7,454 nucleotides of DNA, taken from Bacteroidota bacterium. Its GTDB lineage: Bacteria; Bacteroidota; Bacteroidia; Chitinophagales; Saprospiraceae. Positions within the stretch are counted from its first letter, which is position 1. The number at the start of each line of letters is the position of its first letter. The notes under the pieces were generated by a model. It did not search any database, was not told the origin of the DNA, and saw nothing but the letters and a program-made list of their open reading frames with translations. The position numbers and the translations under genes were made by a program. Shown here piece after piece: positions 1-6,382 of this stretch. The DNA lies in NCBI GenBank assembly GCA_024280135.1, contig JAJRQS010000039.1, forward strand, positions 1-7,454, read 5' to 3'.

Positions 1-249
1 AAAAAACGCAAAAAACGCAAAAAGCCAAAAAAGAAGAAATCCAAAAAGAAAAAAAGCAAGTCCAAGAAGGTCAAAAAGAAGAGGAAGCTGACTAAAGAGG
101 AAATGAGGGAGCGGTATCGAAAGAGGAAAAGAGAGGCAGAGAATGAGGGGAAGAAAGACGTAAAAAAAGAGGTGTTGGTAAAGAATAATAGCCAAAAAAA
201 GAAGAAAAAGAAGAAAAAGAAGGAAGAGACGGATGATGAAGGAAAAAAG
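1..249 (+). repeat. Lysine-coding, purine-rich low-complexity tract inside porW
   Basis: The coding strand is almost all A and G. By direct count, 22 of the first 34 codons are lysine and 3 are arginine. After a short mixed KR/E segment comes a run of nine lysine codons (196-222) within an uninterrupted 36-base purine run (194-229). The protein is ordered again from about YGLFKH (253). The tract mixes AAA and AAG and has occasional P, S, V, E and D codons, so it is not one simple DNA repeat, although the first 18 bases hold repeated AAAAAACGC-like units. It probably encodes a flexible, strongly basic loop between TPR helices. Confidence 0.85.
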
Positions 250-2409
250 AAATATGGTTTATTTAAGCACAAACCGGCTTATCAAAAAGGGCAAATTTGG
301 CTGGCGCGAAATTATACCCAAAGAAAGATGTATGAGGATGCGGGCTACGTATTAAGAAGATTGGAGAATAGCCAAGATGTTTTTAAGAAGTTGAAACCAG
401 AAGTTGCGAAAGCGAAAGCGGATTTACTACTCAAACAGGGTAAATACAAAGAAGCGATTCCTGCATTAGAGGAAGCGGTTAGTCTCATCAAGAAGAAGAA
501 AAAGAAAACTAGATTGCTCTATATCTTGGGGCAATTGTATCAAAAAAATGGACAAGAAAAGGAGGCATTGGACGCTTTCGCAAAAGTAGTGAAGTATAAA
601 CCCAACTATGAAATGACCTTTTCTGCCAAGATGAATGTAGCTCTAAATGCTTGGTTGTCAGGCTCTAGCACCGCAGAAGAAGCGATAGGTGCACTTGAAA
701 AATTACTAAAAGATAGTAAGAATAAGGACTACAAAGATCAGTTGTATTTCACGCTTGCCAAATTATATATGAAGCAAGGAAATGAAGCCAAGACCATTGC
801 AGCCTTAGAAAATTCTTTAGAAAATAATAGTGGGAATCGTGCTCAAACAGCCGAGTCTAGCTTGATGCTGGCAGATTTGTATTTTGCGAAAGCTAAATTT
901 ATTGAGGCAAAAGAATATTATGATATGGCGTTGTTGGCGATGAATAAGTCGGATGAACGCTATGATCAAGTGGCTAATTATAGCCAGAACCTCACCGGTA
1001 TTGCCACTAATTTGGCGATTATTCAAAAGCAGGATAGTTTGTTGACTTTTGCGGCCAAACCCAAAAGTGTACAACGTGCTCTTGCCATCAAAATGCTAGA
1101 AGAAAAATTTGCTGCAGAGGCAATTGCAAAAGCGGAGGCAGAAGCAAAAAACATTAATGCAAAAGCAAAAACTAGTACCAATACAAGTATTGGGGTCAAA
1201 AGTACCTTCTTCGCTTATGATCAGTCCAAAGTAAAAAAAGGTAAGCGGATTTTTGAAAAAAATTGGGGAGACAGACCTTTACGAGATAATTGGAGAAGGT
1301 CAGCTAGCCAAAGTCTGGCAGCTGCTGATACGGAGAGTGCAACGACTGAAGCAGAGAATTCTTATTCAGAGGCAGACATCAACTCCATGCTCGAAGGTAT
1401 TCCAAATACGGAGAAGCAAAAGACAAAAGCTAATGGTCTTATTTATCAGGCGATGTTTGACCTTGGGGTATTATATCGGGATAGATTAGAATCACCCAAG
1501 CGGTCTTTGACGGTCTTGGAGGAGATGCTCAAGCGCTACCCAGATTCTACAAAGAATGAATTGGATGCTTATTATTATGCTTATTTGTCTAGTGGGGATT
1601 TGAGTCTTACGACCAAAAAGAAGCAGTATTATGATTTGATTTTGGGAAAATATGCTAATTCTAAATTTGCAAGAGTATTGCAAGATCCGAATTACTTGAA
1701 TGAACTGAATAAAAAAGAGAATCAAGTTAATGCATATTTTGATGAAACGTATGCGCTATATAAGGCAGAACAATATCAAAAGGCTAGTGCTAGAGTAGCC
1801 AAAGCGAAGCAATTGTTTGGTCCTAAGAATCCTTTGGAAGCAAAGTTCTCTTTGTTGAGTGCAATGTTGGGTGGGGCAATGAATGGCCGCAAAGAGTATG
1901 TCATTGGATTGAAACAAGTAGTGGCAAGATATAAAAATACAGCGGAAGAAAAGCGGGCCAAAGAAATATTAAGAGTGCTTGGAGAGGATTTGGGTCGTGG
2001 AGTAGGTAGCGTGGGAAAAGCTTCGACGAAGACAAAAGTAAAAAGTAAATTTGCAGAGGGGATGACCCGTTCTCATTTCATGTTGGTTTCATTGCCAGAA
2101 GGCTCAGTGGTCAATGATATTAAGAAAGCAATTAGTAATTTTAATAAGAAAAATTTTAAATTACAGCATTTTCGTATTTCAAGTATCTTCTTAGGATCTA
2201 ATATTAAGAATCCAATACTAGTAATTCGTAAGTTTAAGAATGGAGAAAAGGCTATGACTTACTATGAAAGCATAGTCTCGGACAAAGACCTAAAATCCTT
2301 TATCTCTTCTGCCAAGATTTATCCAATCACACAGGCAAATTATCGTAAGATCTTGCGTCAAAAGAGCTTGGACGGTTATGAGGAGTTTTTTGAAAATACT
2401 TATAAGTAA
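1..2409 (+). CDS. porW: PorW/SprE-like type IX secretion TPR lipoprotein (5' end outside window)
   Basis: The frame is open from base 1, so the first ATG at 103 is internal; 802 codons are visible and the signal peptide and lipobox are missing. Codons 1-84 are mostly lysine. TPR-type helices follow: WLARNY at about codon 100, then ADLLLKQGKYKEAIPALEEA, LYILGQLYQKNGQEKEALDAF and ADLYFAKAKFIEAKEYYDMA. The family hallmark lies at codons 403-434: FFAYD, then WGDRPLRDNWRRS. More TPR-like helices follow (LGVLYRDRLESPKRSLTVLEEM, shortened: LGVLYRD...LEEMLKRYPDS; YYDLILGKYANSKFARVL). A C-terminal alpha/beta domain (about 684-802) carries ISNFNKKNFKL and KNGEKAMTYYESI and ends in FFENTYK. PorW/SprE is a periplasmic outer-membrane lipoprotein needed for type IX secretion and, in gliding species, motility; it is thought to link the PorK/N ring to other components. 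The call rests on recalled family motifs, not a search. The odd feature is the lysine block. Confidence 0.85.
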   Translation, partial: KKRKKRKKPKKKKSKKKKSKSKKVKKKRKLTKEEMRERYRKRKREAENEGKKDVKKEVLVKNNSQKKKKKKKKKEETDDEGKKKYGLFKHKPAYQKGQIWLARNYTQRKMYEDAGYVLRRLENSQDVFKKLKPEVAKAKADLLLKQGKYKEAIPALEEAVSLIKKKKKKTRLLYILGQLYQKNGQEKEALDAFAKVVKYKPNYEMTFSAKMNVALNAWLSGSSTAEEAIGALEKLLKDSKNKDYKDQLYFTLAKLYMKQGNEAKTIAALENSLENNSGNRAQTAESSLMLADLYFAKAKFIEAKEYYDMALLAMNKSDERYDQVANYSQNLTGIATNLAIIQKQDSLLTFAAKPKSVQRALAIKMLEEKFAAEAIAKAEAEAKNINAKAKTSTNTSIGVKSTFFAYDQSKVKKGKRIFEKNWGDRPLRDNWRRSASQSLAAADTESATTEAENSYSEADINSMLEGIPNTEKQKTKANGLIYQAMFDLGVLYRDRLESPKRSLTVLEEMLKRYPDSTKNELDAYYYAYLSSGDLSLTTKKKQYYDLILGKYANSKFARVLQDPNYLNELNKKENQVNAYFDETYALYKAEQYQKASARVAKAKQLFGPKNPLEAKFSLLSAMLGGAMNGRKEYVIGLKQVVARYKNTAEEKRAKEILRVLGEDLGRGVGSVGKASTKTKVKSKFAEGMTRSHFMLVSLPEGSVVNDIKKAISNFNKKNFKLQHFRISSIFLGSNIKNPILVIRKFKNGEKAMTYYESIVSDKDLKSFISSAKIYPITQANYRKILRQKSLDGYEEFFENTYK

Positions 2410-2417
2410 GCGATTAG

Positions 2418-3194
2418 ATGGAGTATTGTCAGCTTAATTATAAGCGTTTTGGAGATAAAGGTTCTGTGGTTGTTATCTTGCATGGCTTGTTTGGGATGTT
2501 GGATAATTGGAAGACATTTGCCCGACAATTGTCGAAAGAGCATATCGTTTACATTGTCGATTTGCGTAATCATGGCAAGTCATGCCATTTAGACGAAATG
2601 GATTATACTATCATGGCGGAAGATGTCAAGACCTTCTTAGAGGAGCATTCTTTAACGCAGGTTCATTTGATGGGCCACTCTATGGGTGGAAAAGTAGCGA
2701 TGAAGCTGGCTTTAAATCATTCAGCGTTAGTAGAAAAATTGATTGTAGTCGATATTGCCCCTAAAAAGTACAAACCGTCTCACCTTCCGATTTTTGAGGC
2801 GCTGATGTCTATTGATTTAACCCAACCAACCGAAAGACGGAAAGTAGCGGATCAGCTTTTGCAAAAAATCGGCCACCCCTCGATTGTACAATTTCTGATG
2901 AAGAACCTAAAACGTGAAGGGGATCAACTCTATAGTTGGAAATTTAATTTGCCAATAATTAGACATAATTACGAAAAAATAATTGACCAAGAAAAATTTT
3001 CTGGTGTATATAAGAAACCAGTCCTTTTTGTAAAAGGTAGTACTTCATCCTATATTTTGCCAGACGATGAGCAGAAGATAACGGAGCTATTTCCTAAGGC
3101 TACGATTCAAGAAATAAAGAAAGCGGGGCATTGGGTCCATGCAGAGCAACCCAAAAAACTATTAGAAACGGTAAGTGTTTTTTTGAATACCTAA
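2418..3194 (+). CDS. YbfF/ABHD11-type alpha/beta hydrolase (esterase)
   Basis: This is a 258-residue cytosolic alpha/beta hydrolase with no signal peptide or membrane segment. Motifs in order: oxyanion-hole HGLFGMLDNW (22-31); DLRNHGKS (48-55); nucleophile elbow GHSMGG (86-91) with Ser88; VVDIAP (110-115), whose Asp112 is a candidate acid; and GHWVHAEQP (237-245) with catalytic His238. DLRNHG, VVDIAP and GHWVHAE together are characteristic of the YbfF/ABHD11 group, whose bacterial members hydrolyse short acyl esters and thioesters in vitro; the physiological substrate is generally unclear. Length fits the family (about 255). Asp216 or Asp217 in the later loop could be the acid instead. The ATG lies 8 bases after the porW stop with no promoter or strong Shine-Dalgarno sequence between them, so co-transcription with porW is likely. 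No functional link to type IX secretion is evident. Confidence 0.9.
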   Translation: MEYCQLNYKRFGDKGSVVVILHGLFGMLDNWKTFARQLSKEHIVYIVDLRNHGKSCHLDEMDYTIMAEDVKTFLEEHSLTQVHLMGHSMGGKVAMKLALNHSALVEKLIVVDIAPKKYKPSHLPIFEALMSIDLTQPTERRKVADQLLQKIGHPSIVQFLMKNLKREGDQLYSWKFNLPIIRHNYEKIIDQEKFSGVYKKPVLFVKGSTSSYILPDDEQKITELFPKATIQEIKKAGHWVHAEQPKKLLETVSVFLNT

Positions 3195-3256
3195 GTTTAT
3201 TAATGTATTACTAACTGTCTATTAAGCTAATCGAGTGTTAAAACTGGCTTTCTGAT

Positions 3257-3287
3257 TTTGTTTGCTGATATATTATTTGTACCTTTG
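3257..3287 (+). promoter_or_regulatory. Candidate Bacteroidota promoter P1 of the SPOR-OmpA gene
   Basis: TTTG at 3257-3260, then exactly 19 bases, then TACCTTTG at 3280-3287. This is a full match to the phylum's -33 TTTG / -7 TAnnTTTG consensus. Transcription would start near 3293-3296, leaving a leader of about 95 bases before the ATG at 3388. It lies 62 bases past the hydrolase stop, in the right direction for the next gene. Confidence 0.7.
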
Positions 3288-3294
3288 TAATCCC

Positions 3295-3316
3295 ACAAAA
3301 CTGATTGATGTTTTGT
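3295..3316 (+). repeat. Short inverted repeat in the SPOR-OmpA leader
   Basis: ACAAAAC (3295-3301) and GTTTTGT (3310-3316) are perfect 7-base arms around an 8-base loop. It falls at the presumed start of the P1 transcript and directly abuts the -33 element of the second promoter. It is AT-rich, so an RNA stem would be weak; an operator-like site or chance are alternatives. Confidence 0.35.
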
Positions 3317-3345
3317 TGTAAAACGAATCATCCAGTATAATTTTG
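3315..3345 (+). promoter_or_regulatory. Candidate Bacteroidota promoter P2 of the SPOR-OmpA gene
   Basis: GTTG at 3315-3318 (TTG core 3316-3318), then exactly 19 bases, then TAATTTTG at 3338-3345, again matching TAnnTTTG with canonical spacing. Transcription would start near 3351, about 37 bases before the ATG. The in-frame TTG at 3343 lies inside this -7 element, which argues against using it as a translation start. A small dyad, TGCGT-ATA-ACGCA (3344-3356), covers the end of the -7 element and the start site. Confidence 0.55.
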
Positions 3346-3387
3346 CGTATAACGCAGTTGCACTTGACACTTAAATCGATATTCTTA

Positions 3388-4122
3388 ATGCGTAAGCTAT
3401 TACTCTTCTTTGCCCTGCTGCTAACTCAATCGTTGGTTGCACAAAATTTTAGGGTTTCGATCGCTACATACGTGGCCAAAGAAACACCCAAAGCCATCCA
3501 AGAGGCTGGTATAACAGGTGTGTTTAGAAAAATAGACCAGAACAAATTGTATCACTATTACATTGGTGATTATGATACTGAAGAGGAAGCTGACGAAGCA
3601 CGTTTAGTTCTTTTACAAAAAGGTTTTGTAGATGCGAAAGTGATTGATTTGGAAGAACAAAAACTATGGTGCGGTTCTCCTTGTCCGTATTTTGTCAATG
3701 ACTTTGTGTATAATCATATTGGTTCTGATGGACTGATGGTGGGGTCCATATTCTATTTGAACGGCGGAAGCCATCTCACCAATAACGGCAAAAAAACAGT
3801 AAGTGAATTTGCCAAAATTTTAAAGCGAAATCCGGATTTTAAAATCCATCTAGGCGGGCATACAGACTCCTCTGGATCTGCAGCTTCTAATATCTACTAT
3901 GCTAAGCAACGCCTAAGCAAGGTGAAAGAACAGCTGCTCAGGTACGGCATCAATACAAAAAAGATTAGTGGAACCGTCTTCGGCGAATCGATGCCTTTGG
4001 GCGGTGAAAAAAAATATGACCGCCGTGTTGTTTTAGTAATCTTAGATGCTTCGGGTCAGGTCGTCAGCCGTAATCGCGCAACCCTCCGAAACTTTAGCGC
4101 TCCAATTGCTCGTAAAAAGTAG
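3388..4122 (+). CDS. Secreted SPOR plus OmpA-domain peptidoglycan-binding protein
   Basis: The product is 244 residues. The ATG at 3388 is chosen because it directly starts a signal peptide (MRKLLLFFALLLTQSLVAQ, likely cleaved before Gln19), whereas the upstream TTG at 3343 would place 15 residues before it. Residues 21-89 resemble a SPOR domain: FRVSIATY, then YHYYIGDYDTEEEADEAR and GFVDAKVI; SPOR domains bind denuded glycan strands. A linker holds Cys95 and Cys99 (WCGSPCP). Residues about 117-220 are an OmpA C-terminal domain: FYLNGGSHLTNNGKK, GGHTDSSG with Asp160, Arg175 fifteen residues later (the spacing of the diaminopimelate-binding Asp/Arg pair in OmpA), GESMP and DRRVVLV. No beta-barrel is present. 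It probably sits in the periplasm bound to peptidoglycan through both domains. It appears monocistronic under two candidate promoters; a 23-bp repeat array starts two bases after its stop. Confidence 0.88.
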   Translation: MRKLLLFFALLLTQSLVAQNFRVSIATYVAKETPKAIQEAGITGVFRKIDQNKLYHYYIGDYDTEEEADEARLVLLQKGFVDAKVIDLEEQKLWCGSPCPYFVNDFVYNHIGSDGLMVGSIFYLNGGSHLTNNGKKTVSEFAKILKRNPDFKIHLGGHTDSSGSAASNIYYAKQRLSKVKEQLLRYGINTKKISGTVFGESMPLGGEKKYDRRVVLVILDASGQVVSRNRATLRNFSAPIARKK

Positions 4123-4124
4123 GT

Positions 4125-4466
4125 TGCTCCCTTTGGTCGCGTTTATGTGCTCCCTTTGGTCGCGTTTATGTGCTCCCTTCGGTCGCGTTTATGTGCTTCC
4201 TTCGTCGCGTTTATTTGCTTCCTTCGGTCGCGTTTATTTGCTCCCTGCGGTCGCGTTTATTTGCTTCCTTCGGTCGCGTTTATTTGCTCCCTTTGGTCGC
4301 GTTTATGTGCTCCCTTTGGTCGCGTTTATGTGCTCCCTTTGGTCGCGTTTATGTGCTCCCTTTGGTCGCGTTTATGTGCTCCCTTCGGTCGCGTTTATGT
4401 GCTCCCTTTGGTCGCGTTTATGTGCTCCCTTCGGTCGCGTTTATGTGCTCCCTTCGGTCGCGTTTA
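4125..4466. repeat. Minisatellite: about 15 tandem copies of a 23-bp unit
   Basis: The unit is TGCTCCCTTTGGTCGCG plus TTTATG. Counting gives 14 full copies starting at 4125, 4148, 4171, 4194, 4216, 4239, 4262, 4285, 4308, 4331, 4354, 4377, 4400 and 4423, and a last copy of 21 bases at 4446-4466. Copy 4 has 22 bases, having lost one G. Variation is confined to unit positions 5 (C/T), 9 (T/G), 10 (T/C) and 23 (G/T); GTCGCGTTTAT is invariant. The unit is about 52% GC, richer than its surroundings. Because 23 is not a multiple of 3 and the unit has no + strand stop, all three + frames stay open across the array, giving spurious ORFs; the - strand has a TAA in every unit. There are no spacers, so it is not CRISPR. 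The remaining 80 bases up to 4546 hold nothing I recognise, and no clear terminator. Confidence 0.95.
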
Positions 4467-4546
4467 GATGATCCATGTACCTGCTAATTCAAAAGGATGG
4501 TTTATCTAGAAGCATTAAAGCGCCCAGATCGTGTATGTCCCCGACC

Positions 4547-4975
4547 TCAAAGCCACTGTCCCCAAGGAATCTTAGCTAAAATCAATAACAATGCGATACC
4601 ATAATAAATGGCAATCGTTTTGAATTTTCTCTTGTCCGTTCCGGCTTTCTTGTGCTTTGAAAATCCAATAGTGATTAGGATAATTGCGATAATCATGACC
4701 AATGGATGTTCCATGACTTGATCTCTGTGTAGGCTTTCTCCCATGATAGATTTAAAACCATTTGTTTTCATGGCTTGATAGCCAGCCGAAACAAAATACA
4801 CGCCAAGACCGAAGAGCAACTGGAAATGAGCAGCGATAAGCCCAACAAGGCTTAATGTCTTATCTTTCTTTTCAAATTTCTTGTTGGAAGTTAGACCAAT
4901 AATGGCATTAACTAAAGCGATGACAATGGCTAGTAAAATAGCCCATGCCCATACAGAGTGTAACATTTTAATCAT
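4547..4975 (-). CDS. Four-helix membrane protein of the Bacteroidota 'cytochrome B-like' type
   Basis: This is a 142-residue protein with four predicted membrane helices: about 8-28 (WAWAILLAIVIALVNAI), 41-65 (LSLVGLIAAHFQLLFGLGVY), 88-105 (MEHPLVMIIAIILITIG) and 118-136 (IAIYYGIALLLILAKIPW). His6, His50 and His90 lie at or in helices; the short loops are lysine-rich (NKKFEKKDK, SKHKKAGTDKRK). The layout resembles small uncharacterised Bacteroidota membrane proteins sometimes labelled cytochrome B; that resemblance is from memory, and haem binding is unproven. Start: ATG at 4975; the ATG three codons in is a possible alternative. It lies 46 bases after the glycosyltransferase stop on the same strand, without a clear promoter between them, so it is probably the second gene of that unit. 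It converges on the SPOR-OmpA gene across the repeat array. Confidence 0.75.
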   Translation of the reverse strand: MIKMLHSVWAWAILLAIVIALVNAIIGLTSNKKFEKKDKTLSLVGLIAAHFQLLFGLGVYFVSAGYQAMKTNGFKSIMGESLHRDQVMEHPLVMIIAIILITIGFSKHKKAGTDKRKFKTIAIYYGIALLLILAKIPWGQWL

Positions 4976-5021
4976 GATCTTTTGTTTTTGTTCGATTCTA
5001 TATTTCTACAACAGCGCTAAA

Positions 5022-6260
5022 TCAATTTAGTTTGTGATGGGCTCGATACTTTTTAAGCAAGTCAATGGGATGCGCTTTATTTCCTTTAAAATCTAAGAAC
5101 CGAACTGCAAATGAATAGGCAATATCAAAGACAGGACCATCAGGGTAGTATCGGTCCCGGGCATCGTGTACGTATTTCATCATCAGGAATCCATCAAACC
5201 AAGCAAAGAACCTTTTGACAAAGGCAGCTTGATCGCTCGTATGTTTTTGAATTTCTAGAATCCTGGGTACAAAATTATTTTCCGCAAGGAAGGCTTGAAT
5301 GGCTTTTGGAAGGGCTTGCGCAAAAACAATTATTTCTTGCTCGGATAGATTCCAAAGCAAAGGGATTTGGTCTATCATCTCCTTGGCTTCTTCAAAAATT
5401 ACCAGTTGATGTGTCTTCAAAACGGGATTATCCAATAATTGCCCCATTGCGCGCCCCGTCCCAAAAGGAACTCTATCAGAAATACGGGTGGAGGGATAGA
5501 CGGTAGTCTTCGTTAAGTCGCCAAGCGTACCCTTACGGGCAAATTTTTGCAAAAAATAAAAATCTTCCCCGGCTTTTCGTTTGTTCATGCCACCTTGTTT
5601 TTGATAGGCAAGATGCCGTACAGCCATTGAAGACCCTACCGTCTGAAAAGCTGTAGGAAGACCTGCCTTGCGTTGGGCTTCGACGAAATAGCGTAAATGC
5701 AACTCGTACTGAATGATGGCATTTTGTTCTGCTTCGTCTGTCGGTAATGGATGCTCAAAGTGTATAGAGGCAGCTTCTTTCTTTGGGTTTTGGGCAAAGA
5801 AATTGGCTAAGGCTTGAAAGTAATTTGGGGCAACGGTACTGTCACCATCCATGGCGACCAATATTCCATCTGGATTTTCCGAAAGGGTAAACAAATGAGT
5901 GCCATCATCCATCAGAATTTTTCTAGCAAGACCTACGCCTGCGTGTTTTTTGGGTAAGACGATAAGGCGAGCCTGAAGCTTGAATCGACTTGATTCTAGC
6001 TCGTGTTGTGCTTGCGCAAAAAAAGCAAATTGGGTTTGATTTGCCTCTTTGATAGCGGCTTCGGCTTGTTCGGAATGATTAAAAAGCACCAAAACTAAAA
6101 CATGGCCTGCAAAATGTTCAGCACTCTGCTTTAAAGAAGACAAAGTTTGGGCAAGATGTGGTTCGTTTAGTACAGGAATACACACAATCAGGTCAGGGCA
6201 AAAACCAGAATACTCAAATAGTGGGGCGATAAAACGATGTTTATCTAAATAACTTTTCAT
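5022..6260 (-). CDS. GT2-like (GT-A fold) glycosyltransferase
   Basis: The product is 412 residues from the ATG at 6260; a GTG at 6266 would add only two residues. Numbered from the ATG, CIPVLNEPHLAQTLSSL (27-43) is the nucleotide-binding start of family 2 transferases, VAMDGDS (135-141) supplies the metal-binding DxD (Asp138/Asp140), TVGSSMAVRHLAY (207-219) fits the acceptor region, and AGEDFYFLQK (230-239) is the ED motif carrying the probable catalytic base. The segment IVLPKKHAGVGLARKILMDD (100-119) is also typical. There is no signal peptide or membrane helix, so it should act in the cytosol or at the inner face of the membrane. The roughly 150 C-terminal residues are helical and not recognised. 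Donor and acceptor cannot be told from sequence; no polysaccharide cluster surrounds it. It heads a leftward unit with the four-helix protein and is divergent from merR. Confidence 0.8.
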   Translation of the reverse strand: MKSYLDKHRFIAPLFEYSGFCPDLIVCIPVLNEPHLAQTLSSLKQSAEHFAGHVLVLVLFNHSEQAEAAIKEANQTQFAFFAQAQHELESSRFKLQARLIVLPKKHAGVGLARKILMDDGTHLFTLSENPDGILVAMDGDSTVAPNYFQALANFFAQNPKKEAASIHFEHPLPTDEAEQNAIIQYELHLRYFVEAQRKAGLPTAFQTVGSSMAVRHLAYQKQGGMNKRKAGEDFYFLQKFARKGTLGDLTKTTVYPSTRISDRVPFGTGRAMGQLLDNPVLKTHQLVIFEEAKEMIDQIPLLWNLSEQEIIVFAQALPKAIQAFLAENNFVPRILEIQKHTSDQAAFVKRFFAWFDGFLMMKYVHDARDRYYPDGPVFDIAYSFAVRFLDFKGNKAHPIDLLKKYRAHHKLN

Positions 6261-6296
6261 GGACACTTAATCTTATGGTTCAAAACCTCAATATCG

Positions 6297-6310
6297 CTAA
6301 AATGTTTTAG
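6297..6310. promoter_or_regulatory. 14-bp palindrome between the divergent genes
   Basis: CTAAAATGTTTTAG has perfect 6-base arms around a TG centre. It sits 37 bases upstream of the glycosyltransferase ATG and about 42 bases upstream of the merR -33 element. Its symmetry fits a dimeric regulator binding site, perhaps for the glycosyltransferase promoter, for which I found no consensus -7 box. The arms are AT-rich, so chance occurrence is possible. Confidence 0.35.
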
Positions 6311-6351
6311 ACACTACACGCGTATAAGATTACAGAAAAGTAAAATAAATA

Positions 6352-6382
6352 CTTGCTTTTAGGACATAAAGATGTACCTTTA
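6352..6382 (+). promoter_or_regulatory. Candidate Bacteroidota promoter of merR-ppx
   Basis: CTTG (6352-6355), 19 bases, then TACCTTTA (6375-6382): one mismatch in each box of TTTG-N19-TAnnTTTG, with ideal spacing. Transcription would start near 6388, only about 16 bases before the ATG at 6404. The in-frame TTG at 6353 falls within the -33 box and so is unlikely to be the translation start. Confidence 0.6.

Noticed and set aside
195..201. A AAA AAG slippery heptamer in the lysine run of porW (dnaX-type -1 frameshift site)
   Set aside because: The heptamer is expected by chance in a long lysine-coding tract. A -1 shift reaches a TGA at 234-236 after a few Glu/Lys codons, and the porW frame is intact downstream.
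817..1074. Antisense frame of 85 codons within porW
   Set aside because: It is a shadow of the strongly supported TPR coding sequence, with no recognisable motif or promoter; the same applies to the - strand frames at 1492-1725 and 1776-1961.
3343..3387. N-terminal extension of the SPOR-OmpA protein from a TTG start
   Set aside because: It would place 15 residues before a clean signal peptide, and the TTG lies in the -7 box of a candidate promoter.
4125..4466. CRISPR array
   Set aside because: The 23-bp units are directly adjacent with no unique spacers, and no cas gene is present.
4046..4487. Three overlapping + strand reading frames of about 105-141 codons covering the repeat array
   Set aside because: They all arise because the 23-bp unit contains no + strand stop in any frame. 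Their proteins are the same periodic sequence in shifted order, with no start context, and the first overlaps the OmpA gene.
4467..4546. Rho-independent terminator between the convergent genes
   Set aside because: I looked for a GC-rich stem followed by a T run on either strand and found none that is convincing.
5306..5506. + strand frame of 66 codons inside the glycosyltransferase gene
   Set aside because: It lies opposite well-conserved transferase coding sequence and has no recognisable feature.
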